Assembly: GCA_021151825.1 (NCBI GenBank)
Contig: JAGKWQ010000003.1
Coordinates: 62,001-126,000 of the forward strand
Direction: 5' to 3'
DNA from: Cellvibrionaceae bacterium
Lineage (GTDB): Bacteria; Pseudomonadota; Gammaproteobacteria; Pseudomonadales; Cellvibrionaceae
DNA: 64,000 nucleotides
This document shows, in pieces, positions 53,845 to 62,388 of the stretch. How positions within the stretch are numbered: the stretch's first letter is position 1; each line of letters starts with the position of its first letter. The notes beneath the pieces were generated by a model. It ran no database searches. It was not told where the DNA came from and saw only the letters and a program-made list of their open reading frames with translations. The translations under genes were made by a program, and so were the position numbers.

Positions 53845-54651
53845 TTATTTGGCAGGCATAACGTCCACTAACAATTGCGGATCAATTCGCTCTTCGAACC
53901 AATTCATCCGCCAATCCAGATGAGGGCCTGTCGCACGACCAGTTTTCCCTACTTTGGCAATCGCTTGCCCTTGAGTAATCTGATCGCCTTTTTTAACCAA
54001 AATTTCACTGAGATGAATAAAAGTTGATGAGAGCCCATGGCCGTGATCAATGATGAGGGTTCCACCTGAAAAAAACATGTCGGGATGAACGAGAGTCACA
54101 ACACCACCCGCAGGCGCAACTACTACAGTTCCAACAGGTTTGGCAACATCCACACCATAGTGTGGGGAATTTGGTACACCGTTATAAAAACGCTGGCTGC
54201 CATATACACCCGTGACCGGACCAATTAGCGGCCATTGAAATTTTTGCGCGAAAAAAGTCAATGGCAAATCGCCTTTGCGCGCATCGTTAGCCATTTGCGC
54301 TTCGCGCTTTGCGCGCTCTACTTGTGCAGGATCAGGCTCCACAGTTTGCTGGGGAACACCAGTGACTTTCTGAATATTGTATTTGCGTTGTTTAATGGAG
54401 AAATGTTGTTCTTCACGTGTTCCATCCACATGAATCAATACCAACGTGGCCTGCGGTTTTGCATCGCGGCCAAACCCGAAAACAAATTCCCCAGCAGGAG
54501 AAAGTTGCAATTTCTTACCTGCGTATTCAATCTGAACACCTGCAGGAGCTTTTCCGACAATAACACCGCCTTGTTGCCATTGCCCTCGCAACTCCAATGC
54601 GTGTAGCGGAACAATCCAAAAACCAAACAAGATCGCAAAAAGAATTTTCAT
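53845..54651 (-). CDS. M23-family metallopeptidase, periplasmic
   Basis: 268 residues. Signal peptide MKILFAILFGFWIVPLHA; an N-terminal beta domain of unknown fold; C-terminal LytM/M23 domain with HYGVDVAKPVG (first zinc ligands), GHGLSSTFIHLSE (HxH) and the LDWRMNW end. It would cleave peptidoglycan cross-links, or be a regulator, since all zinc residues appear present. The frame upstream to 54747 runs into the pyk terminator and is not used; the ATG at 54651 fits the signal peptide. Upstream partner of the MORN-C13 gene. Confidence 0.9.
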   Translation of the reverse strand: MKILFAILFGFWIVPLHALELRGQWQQGGVIVGKAPAGVQIEYAGKKLQLSPAGEFVFGFGRDAKPQATLVLIHVDGTREEQHFSIKQRKYNIQKVTGVPQQTVEPDPAQVERAKREAQMANDARKGDLPLTFFAQKFQWPLIGPVTGVYGSQRFYNGVPNSPHYGVDVAKPVGTVVVAPAGGVVTLVHPDMFFSGGTLIIDHGHGLSSTFIHLSEILVKKGDQITQGQAIAKVGKTGRATGPHLDWRMNWFEERIDPQLLVDVMPAK

Positions 54652-54680
54652 AACATCACCACATAAAACTTTGAGGCAAA

Positions 54681-54710
54681 AAAAACGGCAGCCGAGCTGC
54701 CGTTTTTTTT
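54681..54710 (-). terminator. Terminator of the gap-pyk operon
   Basis: ACGGCAGC-CGA-GCTGCCGT with long A- and T-runs; downstream of pyk and upstream of the M23 gene. Confidence 0.92.
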
Positions 54711-54724
54711 CAGACTGTTCAGGC

Positions 54725-56170
54725 TTAGGCGAGTGTATCGCCAACACGCAGAACTTTCATAGTGTTAGTGCCACCAAGCAATGTGGTATCACCCAGAGAC
54801 ACAATTACCAGATCGCCTTCTACCAATACGCCTTGCGCTTTCAACATACCAATTGCACGATTAAAGTCATCAGAGCACGGAGCACTGCTGGTATCAAATG
54901 CAATAGGTTGCACGCCGCGGTACATCGCCATTTTACGCTGGGTATTTACATGGCGGGAGAATGCGAAAATTGGCAATTGCGAACCTACACGCGACATCAA
55001 GCGCGGAGTGCTGCCTGATTCAGTGAAGGCGATAATCGCTTTAACACCTGCCAAATGGTTAGCAGTAAACATGGAAGCGAGCGCAATCGACTCATCCACG
55101 GTGTTAAATGCCTGATCCATACGATAGTTATCAAAACTCGCCGTCGGATGTTTTTCCGCACCAAGAATAATGCGCACCATTGCTTCTACGGTTTCCACCG
55201 GGAAACTGCCGGCAGCCGTTTCGGCAGAGAGCATCACCGCATCAGTACCGTCCAACACAGCGTTCGCTACGTCGAATACTTCGGCACGGGTTGGCAATGG
55301 ACTGTTGATCATCGACTCCATCATTTGGGTCGCAGTGATCACCACTTTGTTCAGTGCACGCGAACGCGCAATAATGCGCTTTTGTACACCAATCAATGCT
55401 GCATCACCGATCTCTACACCCAAATCACCACGGGCAACCATCACTGCATCACTTGCGCGGATAATGTCATCCAGGGTTTCGTCATCAGCAACCGCTTCTG
55501 CACGTTCAACTTTGGATACAAGACCCGCACGACCACCTGCTTCCAGCATTAATTTACGCGCGTAGTTCATGTCTTCAGCCGAGCGTGGGAATGACACGGC
55601 GAGATAATCCACATCAATTTCTGCAGCAGTTTTGATATCGGCAATATCTTTTTCGGTCAACGCCGGTGCAGTTAAACCGCCACCCTGACGGTTGATACCT
55701 TTGTTGTTGGACAAAGGACCAGCCACTTTGGTAGTGGTATAGATACGAGTACCTTCGATTTTATCGACAGTCAATACCACACGACCATCATCCAACAACA
55801 ATACGTCGCCAGGTTTGCAATCGTTTGGCAACTCTTTGTAGTCGATACCAACTTGCTGTTGGTTACCTTCATCGCGACCTAAAGACGCATCGAGAATAAA
55901 CTTGTCACCCACCTTAAGATGGATTTTTCCTTCGGCAAAACGGGCTACACGGATTTTCGGACCTTGCAAATCCCCCAGCACCGCCACAAAACGGTTGTGC
56001 TTGGCAGCAAGCTCACGCACGGTTTCAGCGCGACGCTTGTGATCTTCCGGTGAACCATGGGAAAAATTCAGGCGAACGACGTTAACGCCCGCCAAAATCA
56101 AACGCTCTAGAACTTCCGGCGACTCTGAAGCAGGGCCCAAAGTACTGACGATCTTTGTACGTCTTAACAT
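54725..56170 (-). CDS. pyk: Pyruvate kinase
   Basis: 481 residues, type II (PykA-like). TKIVSTLGPASESPEVLERLI start, substrate loop VVRLNFSHG, ILLDDG-type VLLLDDGRV, and the catalytic signature VISKVE-type GLVSKVERAEAV; the C-terminal allosteric domain is complete. It makes pyruvate and ATP from phosphoenolpyruvate, the last step of the lower glycolysis encoded here. It starts 16 bases after gap, so the two form one operon. Confidence 0.96.
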   Translation of the reverse strand: MLRRTKIVSTLGPASESPEVLERLILAGVNVVRLNFSHGSPEDHKRRAETVRELAAKHNRFVAVLGDLQGPKIRVARFAEGKIHLKVGDKFILDASLGRDEGNQQQVGIDYKELPNDCKPGDVLLLDDGRVVLTVDKIEGTRIYTTTKVAGPLSNNKGINRQGGGLTAPALTEKDIADIKTAAEIDVDYLAVSFPRSAEDMNYARKLMLEAGGRAGLVSKVERAEAVADDETLDDIIRASDAVMVARGDLGVEIGDAALIGVQKRIIARSRALNKVVITATQMMESMINSPLPTRAEVFDVANAVLDGTDAVMLSAETAAGSFPVETVEAMVRIILGAEKHPTASFDNYRMDQAFNTVDESIALASMFTANHLAGVKAIIAFTESGSTPRLMSRVGSQLPIFAFSRHVNTQRKMAMYRGVQPIAFDTSSAPCSDDFNRAIGMLKAQGVLVEGDLVIVSLGDTTLLGGTNTMKVLRVGDTLA

Positions 56171-56186
56171 GATGAGTTCTCTTGTA

Positions 56187-57194
56187 TTATTTAGCGTTCA
56201 TCAGGGCAATGGTGTTATCCAGCATACGATTGGAGAAACCCCACTCATTGTCGTACCAGCTCAATACTTTTACCCACTTGCCATACACTTTGGTTTGCAG
56301 TGAATCGTAGTTAGAAGAGTGAGCGTTGTGGTTGAAGTCCACAGACACCAGAGGCTCATCAACATAAGCCAACACGCCTGGCATTTCTTTTTCAGCGGCT
56401 TCTTTCATCGCTGCGTTAACCGCATCAACACTTACATCTTTCTCAACCAATACGTTCAGATCTACCAAAGAAACGTTGATAGTTGGAACACGTACAGAAA
56501 TACCATCCAGTTTGCCTTTCAATTCCGGCAGAACCAAACCTACGGCTTTAGCAGCACCAGTGGTAGTTGGAATCATAGACTGGGTTGCAGAACGTGCACG
56601 GTAAATGTCTTTGTGGAATACGTCAGACAAAACCTGATCATTGGTGTAAGCGTGAATGGTAGTCATCGAACCCTGAACGATTCCGAATTTGTCATTCAGT
56701 ACTTTAGCGATTGGAGCCAGGCAGTTAGTAGTGCAAGATGCGTTAGAAATAATGCTGTCAGATGCTTTCAACACATTGTTATTCACACCGAATACAACAG
56801 TTGCATCAACATCAGTACCTGGAGCAGAAATGATTACTTTCTTGGCGCCAGCGGCCAAGTGCAAACCTGCTTTTTCTTTGCTGGTGAAAATACCGGTACA
56901 TTCGTAAACCACATCCACTTTCAACTCAGCCCACGGCAATTTAGATGGATCGCGCTCGGAAGTAATACGAATCGCATCGCCGTTTACAAACAGAGTGTCA
57001 CCTTCAAACTTTACAGTGCCGTTGAACTGACCGTGCACAGAATCGTATTTGGTAAGGTGCGCATTCAGATGAGCATCACCCAGGTCATTAATGCCAACGA
57101 TTTCGATTTGGCTGCGCTTGCCTGATTCATACAACGCACGCAGAACATTGCGACCAATACGACCGTAACCGTTGATTGCCACTCTAATAGTCAT
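56187..57194 (-). CDS. gap: Glyceraldehyde-3-phosphate dehydrogenase, type I
   Basis: 335 residues. NAD-binding IAINGYGRIGRNVLRALYE (the second residue after the dinucleotide fold is Asn-Asp, NAD-type), active site SNASCTTNCLAPIAKV with the catalytic Cys, then YTNDQVLSD and RARSATQSMIPTTTGAAKAVG. Converts glyceraldehyde-3-phosphate to 1,3-bisphosphoglycerate. TTAGGAGAAAGCA gives a strong ribosome site. Between eda and pyk, so it takes the C3 product of the Entner-Doudoroff split. A 22-base palindrome lies in its leader. Confidence 0.96.
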   Translation of the reverse strand: MTIRVAINGYGRIGRNVLRALYESGKRSQIEIVGINDLGDAHLNAHLTKYDSVHGQFNGTVKFEGDTLFVNGDAIRITSERDPSKLPWAELKVDVVYECTGIFTSKEKAGLHLAAGAKKVIISAPGTDVDATVVFGVNNNVLKASDSIISNASCTTNCLAPIAKVLNDKFGIVQGSMTTIHAYTNDQVLSDVFHKDIYRARSATQSMIPTTTGAAKAVGLVLPELKGKLDGISVRVPTINVSLVDLNVLVEKDVSVDAVNAAMKEAAEKEMPGVLAYVDEPLVSVDFNHNAHSSNYDSLQTKVYGKWVKVLSWYDNEWGFSNRMLDNTIALMNAK

Positions 57195-57236
57195 TGCTTT
57201 CTCCTAAGTAAACTCTTACTGATTCTTTTGCTGTAG

Positions 57237-57258
57237 GGACACAATTTTTACTGTGTCC
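57237..57258 (-). promoter_or_regulatory. Palindrome in the gap leader
   Basis: GGACACA-8-TGTGTCC, perfect 7-base arms, about 43 bases before the gap start. An operator or an mRNA hairpin; it does not match the HexR consensus I know. Confidence 0.45.
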
Positions 57259-57263
57259 ATTCG

Positions 57264-57299
57264 ATTAAAAATACAGGGGCGCAATAAATTGCGCCCCTG
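57264..57299 (-). terminator. Terminator of eda
   Basis: CAGGGGCGCAAT-TT-ATTGCGCCCCTG: perfect 12-base arms followed by TATTTTTAA on the minus strand, 13 bases after the eda stop. Confidence 0.9.
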
Positions 57300-57311
57300 C
57301 GGATTTTTCAT

Positions 57312-57944
57312 TTAGCGAGGCAGACTGGCTGCTTCTCGTGCGAGACGTTCAATTTCGTCCCAACGACCCGCTTTCATCAATTCTTTAGGAGCCATCCAGG
57401 TTCCACCTACACAATGCACATTCGGCAAGGCCAGGTAACTGGGTGCTTTCGCCAAATCAATACCGCCAGTCGGGCAGAAGGTAATTTGTGGCAATGGGCC
57501 AGCGATCGATTTCAACATCGGCACACCACCAGCAGCTTCCGCCGGGAAAAATTTCTGGTGAGTAAAACCTTGCGTGTAGAGGTGCATAGCTTCCGTCGGC
57601 GTTGCAACACCGGCCAATAAAGGTACTGGTGATGCTTTCGCCGCTTCAATCAATGCTGGCGTAGTGCCAGGGCTAACTAAAAACGTAGAACCTGCTTTTA
57701 CTGCTTTTTCCAAATCTGCTGGAGTGATGATGGTGCCAGCACCGATGACTGCATCATCAGGCAAAGCTTCAACCATTGCAGTGATTGCATCCAGCGCACA
57801 CGGAGTACGCAGGGTGATTTCCAATACTTTCAAGCCACCGTTATAAAGTGCTTTAGCCAAAGGCACTGCATCTTCAATACGCTCTACCACCATAACGGGT
57901 ACGACTGGCGCCACTCTGACAATTTGATCGATAGTTAAAGCCAC
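57312..57944 (-). CDS. eda: KDPG/KHG aldolase
   Basis: 210 residues from a GTG at 57944 with GAGGGAC upstream (a longer frame from 57992 lacks a site). PVVPVMVVERIEDAVPLAKALYNGGLKVLEITLRT carries the catalytic Glu; GAGTI and FLVSPGTTPALIEAA follow; KFFPAEAAGGVPMLKSI contains the Schiff-base Lys. Splits 2-keto-3-deoxy-6-phosphogluconate to pyruvate and glyceraldehyde-3-phosphate. Third gene of zwf-pgl-eda, 75 bases after pgl. Confidence 0.95.
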   Translation of the reverse strand: MALTIDQIVRVAPVVPVMVVERIEDAVPLAKALYNGGLKVLEITLRTPCALDAITAMVEALPDDAVIGAGTIITPADLEKAVKAGSTFLVSPGTTPALIEAAKASPVPLLAGVATPTEAMHLYTQGFTHQKFFPAEAAGGVPMLKSIAGPLPQITFCPTGGIDLAKAPSYLALPNVHCVGGTWMAPKELMKAGRWDEIERLAREAASLPR

Positions 57945-58019
57945 TGTATGTGTCCCTCGTTGTTCAAAAAAGTTCGAAAAAAGAGCCTTCAATTAAAAGC
58001 CCGTTCTGAATTCAGTAAA

Positions 58020-58730
58020 TCAGGGTGCCCAGTAAACAATTACGGGGACACGATCCTGACGCAACACGGCGCGTATTGGCATATCTTTTACATCGCCATC
58101 CGCTTGTGCAGCGCGCAATACGGCGAGCTTTTCATCACCGGTGATTAATAAAACCAGCGACTTTGAACGCAACAGGCCAGCGAGAGATAAGGTCATACGT
58201 TCAACAATTGCGCCAGTAACTTCGCTTTGTTTGGCGGTGATTGCAGCGCAAAGCTCATTGGAATCAGGATTCAATGCCTCATCCAAACCTTGCGCATGAG
58301 GAAACAGTGACGCGGTGTGGCCGTCAGAGCCCATACCTAAAATGGTGATATCAAACGGCTGAGCCAATTGTTGATAAGCCGCCTCACAATCCACCAAACC
58401 CTCAGCGGCGGTGTCGGCAGAATTTTTCATACCGACCAGATTGGCAACAGCGGCTTTATTCTGGATCAGATGTTTTACAGTAAAAGCTTCATTGCTTTTA
58501 TCGTGATCAAAATCTACCCAACGCTCATCGACCAGCGCAACGTAAACCGATTCCCAATCCAGATCAGAATTGCTCAGCGCTTTGTAAAGTGGTTCTGGCG
58601 TGCTACCGCCTGACACCATAAATGTTGCTTCGCCACGATCTTCAATCGCACTACGCAATGCCGCTTCACACTCCGCTTGCAGCGCAGCAATCATCTCTGC
58701 ACGATTTTCAAATAAACGTTCAGTTACCAT
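58020..58730 (-). CDS. pgl: 6-phosphogluconolactonase
   Basis: 236 residues, DevB/SOL type. VSGGSTPEPLYKALS is the phosphate-binding loop, VALVDERWVDFDHDKSNE the family signature, TILGMGSDGHTASLFPH the active-site histidine region. Hydrolyses 6-phosphogluconolactone in the cytoplasm. Its ATG overlaps the zwf stop by 7 bases (ATGGTAA), implying translational coupling. Confidence 0.95.
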   Translation of the reverse strand: MVTERLFENRAEMIAALQAECEAALRSAIEDRGEATFMVSGGSTPEPLYKALSNSDLDWESVYVALVDERWVDFDHDKSNEAFTVKHLIQNKAAVANLVGMKNSADTAAEGLVDCEAAYQQLAQPFDITILGMGSDGHTASLFPHAQGLDEALNPDSNELCAAITAKQSEVTGAIVERMTLSLAGLLRSKSLVLLITGDEKLAVLRAAQADGDVKDMPIRAVLRQDRVPVIVYWAP

Positions 58731-60211
58731 TCCTGATCAGCTCCTGACAGCACTTCATCAATCGAGAACCAACGACGATGGTCGCTCGCGAGCATTTGTG
58801 CAGAAGCTTGTGGACCCCAGCTGCCGGCCATATAACCTTGCGGTTTATTTTCCGGGCGCTGCCAGGCTTCGATAATTGGATCGATCCAACCCCATGCCGC
58901 CTCTACTTCCGCGCGGTGGATAAACAAACTGGCATCGCCAGCGGCTGCATCCAGCATCAAGCGCTTGTAGGCATCGGAATAGAAATCTTTGTAGGTATCC
59001 GCAAAATTCAAATTCAATACAACAGGGCGCAGATGGGTTTCATGCTTCTCAAGGTCTTTGGAGACCATGATGATTTTGATGCTTTCTTCCGGCTGCAAAC
59101 GAATGATCAAACGGTTAGGTGTAGTACCACCAGCAGAATCGGGATATACACGATGCGCAACGTCTTTATATTGAATTACGATTTCCGCAAAACGCTGCTT
59201 CATGCGCTTACCCGTGCGGAGATAGAAAGGCACGTTGGCCCAACGGGAGTTATCGATGTAAGCACGAAGCGCAACAAATGTTTCGGTATTGCTTGGCTGG
59301 CCCAATTCATCCAGATAACCGGGAACTTGTTTACCATCCAGCTCGCCCGCTACATATTGGCCGCGCACGGTATTGTATTTAACCGTGTTGCCCGTCAATG
59401 GACGCAGGCTTTCCAATACTTTTAATTTTTCCGCGCGAATGCGCTCGGCAGTCATTTTGTTCGGTGACTCCATCGCCACCAGACACAACAATTGCAGAAT
59501 ATGGTTTTGCACCATATCGCGCAGGGCACCGGCACCGTCATAAAAACTGGCGCGCCCCTCAAGACCTACGGTTTCGGAGATGCTGATTTGCACATGATCG
59601 ATTGATCTGGCATCCCATAGATGTTCAAACATGCCGTTGGCAAAACGCAAGGCCAACAGGTTTTGTACCGTTTCTTTACCGAGGTAATGATCGATACGGA
59701 AGATTGCGTCTTCTTTAAAGTATTCAGCGATCTGGCTATTAATTTCTTCAGCGGTCTTACCGTCATAACCGAGCGGCTTCTCAACCACAACACGCGCTTT
59801 ATCGGTAATCAAACCTGATTCATGCAAGTGCTTACAGGCCACACTGAATACTGACGGCGGAGTTGAAAGATAAAACACGCGATGGCTATTACCACCGGAA
59901 TTGAGCAATTGCGCCAGCGCTTCCCAATGTTGATCCAGGGTACCGATATCAACAAACACAGGGAACAAGCTTTTTTCAAACTCATCCCAATCGGCTGCCA
60001 CAAACTCATCGGCATTTAAATGCTTTTCAGCTGCTTCACGCACTTTGTTTTTGTATTCGGCAACCATCTGGGTATTGCGGCAAGTTGGAATAATACGAGC
60101 ACCGGCAGGCAAAGAACCTTCACGATGGGCACGATAGAGGCCGGGAATCAACTTGCGCAGTGCCAAATCACCAGCGCCACCAAAAATGACAAAATCAAAC
60201 GCTTCGAGCAT
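58724..60211 (-). CDS. zwf: Glucose-6-phosphate dehydrogenase
   Basis: 495 residues. VIFGGAGDLALRKLIPGLY is the NADP-binding start (A for the usual S of GASGDL); RIDHYLGKETVQNL carries the catalytic His-Tyr and substrate Lys region. Oxidises glucose-6-phosphate to the lactone. AGGA lies 9 bases before the ATG. First gene of the zwf-pgl-eda unit; a hairpin separates it from edd. The usual divergent hexR regulator gene is not next to it. Confidence 0.96.
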   Translation of the reverse strand: MLEAFDFVIFGGAGDLALRKLIPGLYRAHREGSLPAGARIIPTCRNTQMVAEYKNKVREAAEKHLNADEFVAADWDEFEKSLFPVFVDIGTLDQHWEALAQLLNSGGNSHRVFYLSTPPSVFSVACKHLHESGLITDKARVVVEKPLGYDGKTAEEINSQIAEYFKEDAIFRIDHYLGKETVQNLLALRFANGMFEHLWDARSIDHVQISISETVGLEGRASFYDGAGALRDMVQNHILQLLCLVAMESPNKMTAERIRAEKLKVLESLRPLTGNTVKYNTVRGQYVAGELDGKQVPGYLDELGQPSNTETFVALRAYIDNSRWANVPFYLRTGKRMKQRFAEIVIQYKDVAHRVYPDSAGGTTPNRLIIRLQPEESIKIIMVSKDLEKHETHLRPVVLNLNFADTYKDFYSDAYKRLMLDAAAGDASLFIHRAEVEAAWGWIDPIIEAWQRPENKPQGYMAGSWGPQASAQMLASDHRRWFSIDEVLSGADQEW

Positions 60212-60301
60212 GAGGAGTAATCCTGTTTATGAATCTGGACAGTGGATATACGTGTAACAATCTTTTTAAAATCAGGCGCCTTTTTAACGTCAGGCATGTT
60301 T

Positions 60302-60335
60302 TTAAAACGAAGACCCCGAACAGGGGTTCGGGGTC
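60302..60335 (-). terminator. Terminator of edd
   Basis: GACCCCGAA, 6-base loop, TTCGGGGTC, then TTCGTTTTAAAAA on the minus strand, 15 bases after the edd stop codon. Confidence 0.78.
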
Positions 60336-60349
60336 GAAAATTTAACTGG

Positions 60350-62200
60350 TTACCAGTTAAACACTGTAGCTCCTTCTTCAGCCAGGCCCACCGACGAGCG
60401 GAACGGCGCAAACAATTCACGCCCCATTCCGTAGTGGACATTCGTCAAATCGCATTGTGCTGGTTGACGTTTGGCTAACTCTTCATCACTGACAAGCAAT
60501 TGCAGAGTTCCGGTTTCAGCATCTAACTCAATCAAATCACCGGTGTTAATCAGGCCAATTATGCCGTTATCCAGTGCTTCCGGCGTCATATGAATGGCTG
60601 CCGGAATCTTACCAGAGGCGCCTGACATACGGCCATCCGTTACCAGTGCAACTTTAAAACCGCGATCTTGCAATACGCCCAGTGGCGGCGTCAGCTTATG
60701 CAACTCCGGCATACCGCACGCTTTTGGACCTTGGAAACGCACTACAGCGATAAAGTCTTTTTCCAGCTCACCGCTCTTAAAGGCAGTTTGCAACTCTTCC
60801 TGGCTTTGGAAAACGATAGCGGGCGCTTTTACCTTACGATGCTCGGCTTTAACCGCTGAAATTTTGATCACTGAACGACCAATATTTCCCTTCAACAAGC
60901 GCAAACCACCCTCAGCCGCAAAAGGCTTTGACGGTGGACGCAACACTGAATCGTCGAGGCTTTCAGCAACAGCATCGCGCCACACTAACTCGCCATTCTC
61001 CAGGAAAGGCTCTTTTGTATAGTGCGATAAACCGCCCGTTGGGCCCATGATGGTCTTCACATCATCATGCAAGAGGCCCGCATTACGCAGCTCACGAATC
61101 AGGTAACCCATGCCACCTACCGCCTGGAAGCGGTTTACATCCGCCAAACCATTCGGATAAATACGGCACATGAGCGGGATTATATCCGAAATGTCAGACA
61201 AATCCTGCCAATCGACAATCACGCCCGCCGCACGGGCGATAGCCACAATATGCATAGCGTGATTGGTAGAGCCGCCGGTAGCCATCAAACCGACAATACC
61301 GTTTATCACTGATTTTTCAGTCACGATATCCGCCAGGATAACGCGGTTTTCTTCGCGGGTTATGTGCGCCAATTGGTGCACATGGGCACGGGTCAGCGCA
61401 TCACGCATTGGGGTATAGGGGTTGATGAAGGTACTGCCAGGCAAATGCATGCCCATAATTTCCATCAGCATTTGGTTGGTATTAGCGGTACCGTAAAAGG
61501 TACAGGTGCCAGCGCTGTGATAAGACGCGCTTTCGGCCGCCAGCAATTCTTTGCGCCCTACCTTGCCTTCGGCAAACAGTTGGCGCGCTTTCGCTTTTTC
61601 AGCGTTGGATAAACCGGGCGTCATTGGCCCTGCCGGTACAAAAACAATTGGCAATTGCCCGAATGACAAGGCTCCGATCATCAAACCAGGAACGATTTTG
61701 TCGCATACACCCAGACACATGGCGCCATCAAACATATCGTGGGACAGTGCAATAGCGGTGCTCATGGCTATGACATCGCGGCTAAACAGCGACATCTCCA
61801 TCCCCGGAAAGCCCTGGGTCACACCGTCGCACATAGCGGGAACGCCACCGGCCATTTGGGCAGTCATTCCTACTTCTTTGGCAGCCGCCTTGATGGGTTC
61901 AATGTACTCGCCATAGGGAACATGCGCGGAAAGCATTTCGTTATAGGAGGAAATAATCCCCAGGTTAGGCGCCTGCCCTTCTGCCAACGCTTCTTTATCA
62001 GACGCATTACAGGCAGCAAAACCATGGGCCAGGTTAGCGCACCCCAGATGGTGACGAGCAGGACCATTGCTGCGGAATTTATCTACGCGCGCCAGATAGG
62101 CGGCACGGGTGTCTTTGCTGCGAGCGATAATGCGCTCGGTAATTGCAACAAGTCTTGGATCTGTAGCTAACACGTCAGTCATGGGAATACCATTGCTCAT
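60350..62200 (-). CDS. edd: 6-phosphogluconate dehydratase
   Basis: 616 residues, IlvD/Edd family. The iron-sulfur and catalytic landmarks are present: LGCANLAHGFAACNASDK, GVCDKIVPGLMIGALSF, GTCTFYGTANTNQMLMEIMG, and TDGRMSGASGKIPAAIH. Produces KDPG from 6-phosphogluconate; the 4Fe-4S cluster is oxygen-sensitive in relatives. The GTG at 62218 or ATG at 62182 are alternative starts; the ATG at 62200 best fits the AGG upstream. Gene order pgi-edd-zwf-pgl-eda-gap-pyk on one strand encodes almost the whole pathway in one place. Confidence 0.95.
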   Translation of the reverse strand: MSNGIPMTDVLATDPRLVAITERIIARSKDTRAAYLARVDKFRSNGPARHHLGCANLAHGFAACNASDKEALAEGQAPNLGIISSYNEMLSAHVPYGEYIEPIKAAAKEVGMTAQMAGGVPAMCDGVTQGFPGMEMSLFSRDVIAMSTAIALSHDMFDGAMCLGVCDKIVPGLMIGALSFGQLPIVFVPAGPMTPGLSNAEKAKARQLFAEGKVGRKELLAAESASYHSAGTCTFYGTANTNQMLMEIMGMHLPGSTFINPYTPMRDALTRAHVHQLAHITREENRVILADIVTEKSVINGIVGLMATGGSTNHAMHIVAIARAAGVIVDWQDLSDISDIIPLMCRIYPNGLADVNRFQAVGGMGYLIRELRNAGLLHDDVKTIMGPTGGLSHYTKEPFLENGELVWRDAVAESLDDSVLRPPSKPFAAEGGLRLLKGNIGRSVIKISAVKAEHRKVKAPAIVFQSQEELQTAFKSGELEKDFIAVVRFQGPKACGMPELHKLTPPLGVLQDRGFKVALVTDGRMSGASGKIPAAIHMTPEALDNGIIGLINTGDLIELDAETGTLQLLVSDEELAKRQPAQCDLTNVHYGMGRELFAPFRSSVGLAEEGATVFNW

Positions 62201-62388
62201 TGGGTCTGTACCTGTCACAAGCCCGTTTGCTTGTGAAGTCTGCGCGAATCAATCAACCCGCACATCGCGCCAGGTACATTGCCTGACGCGTTAGTCTTGT
62301 GTCTCTCGGCTTAGCAGCACTTTGGACACAAATCCAAAATGCCGCTGTATCTTTACCGTTTTTTATAAACGTTTTATAACGGCCTGGC

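Noticed and set aside
56319..57125. 268-codon plus-strand frame antisense to gap
   Set aside because: His/Asn/Tyr-rich translation without any family signal; a mirror of gap.
62355..62386. Palindrome-like CCGTT...AACGG stretch between pgi and edd
   Set aside because: Only the outer five bases pair; the centre does not, so neither a terminator nor an operator is supported.
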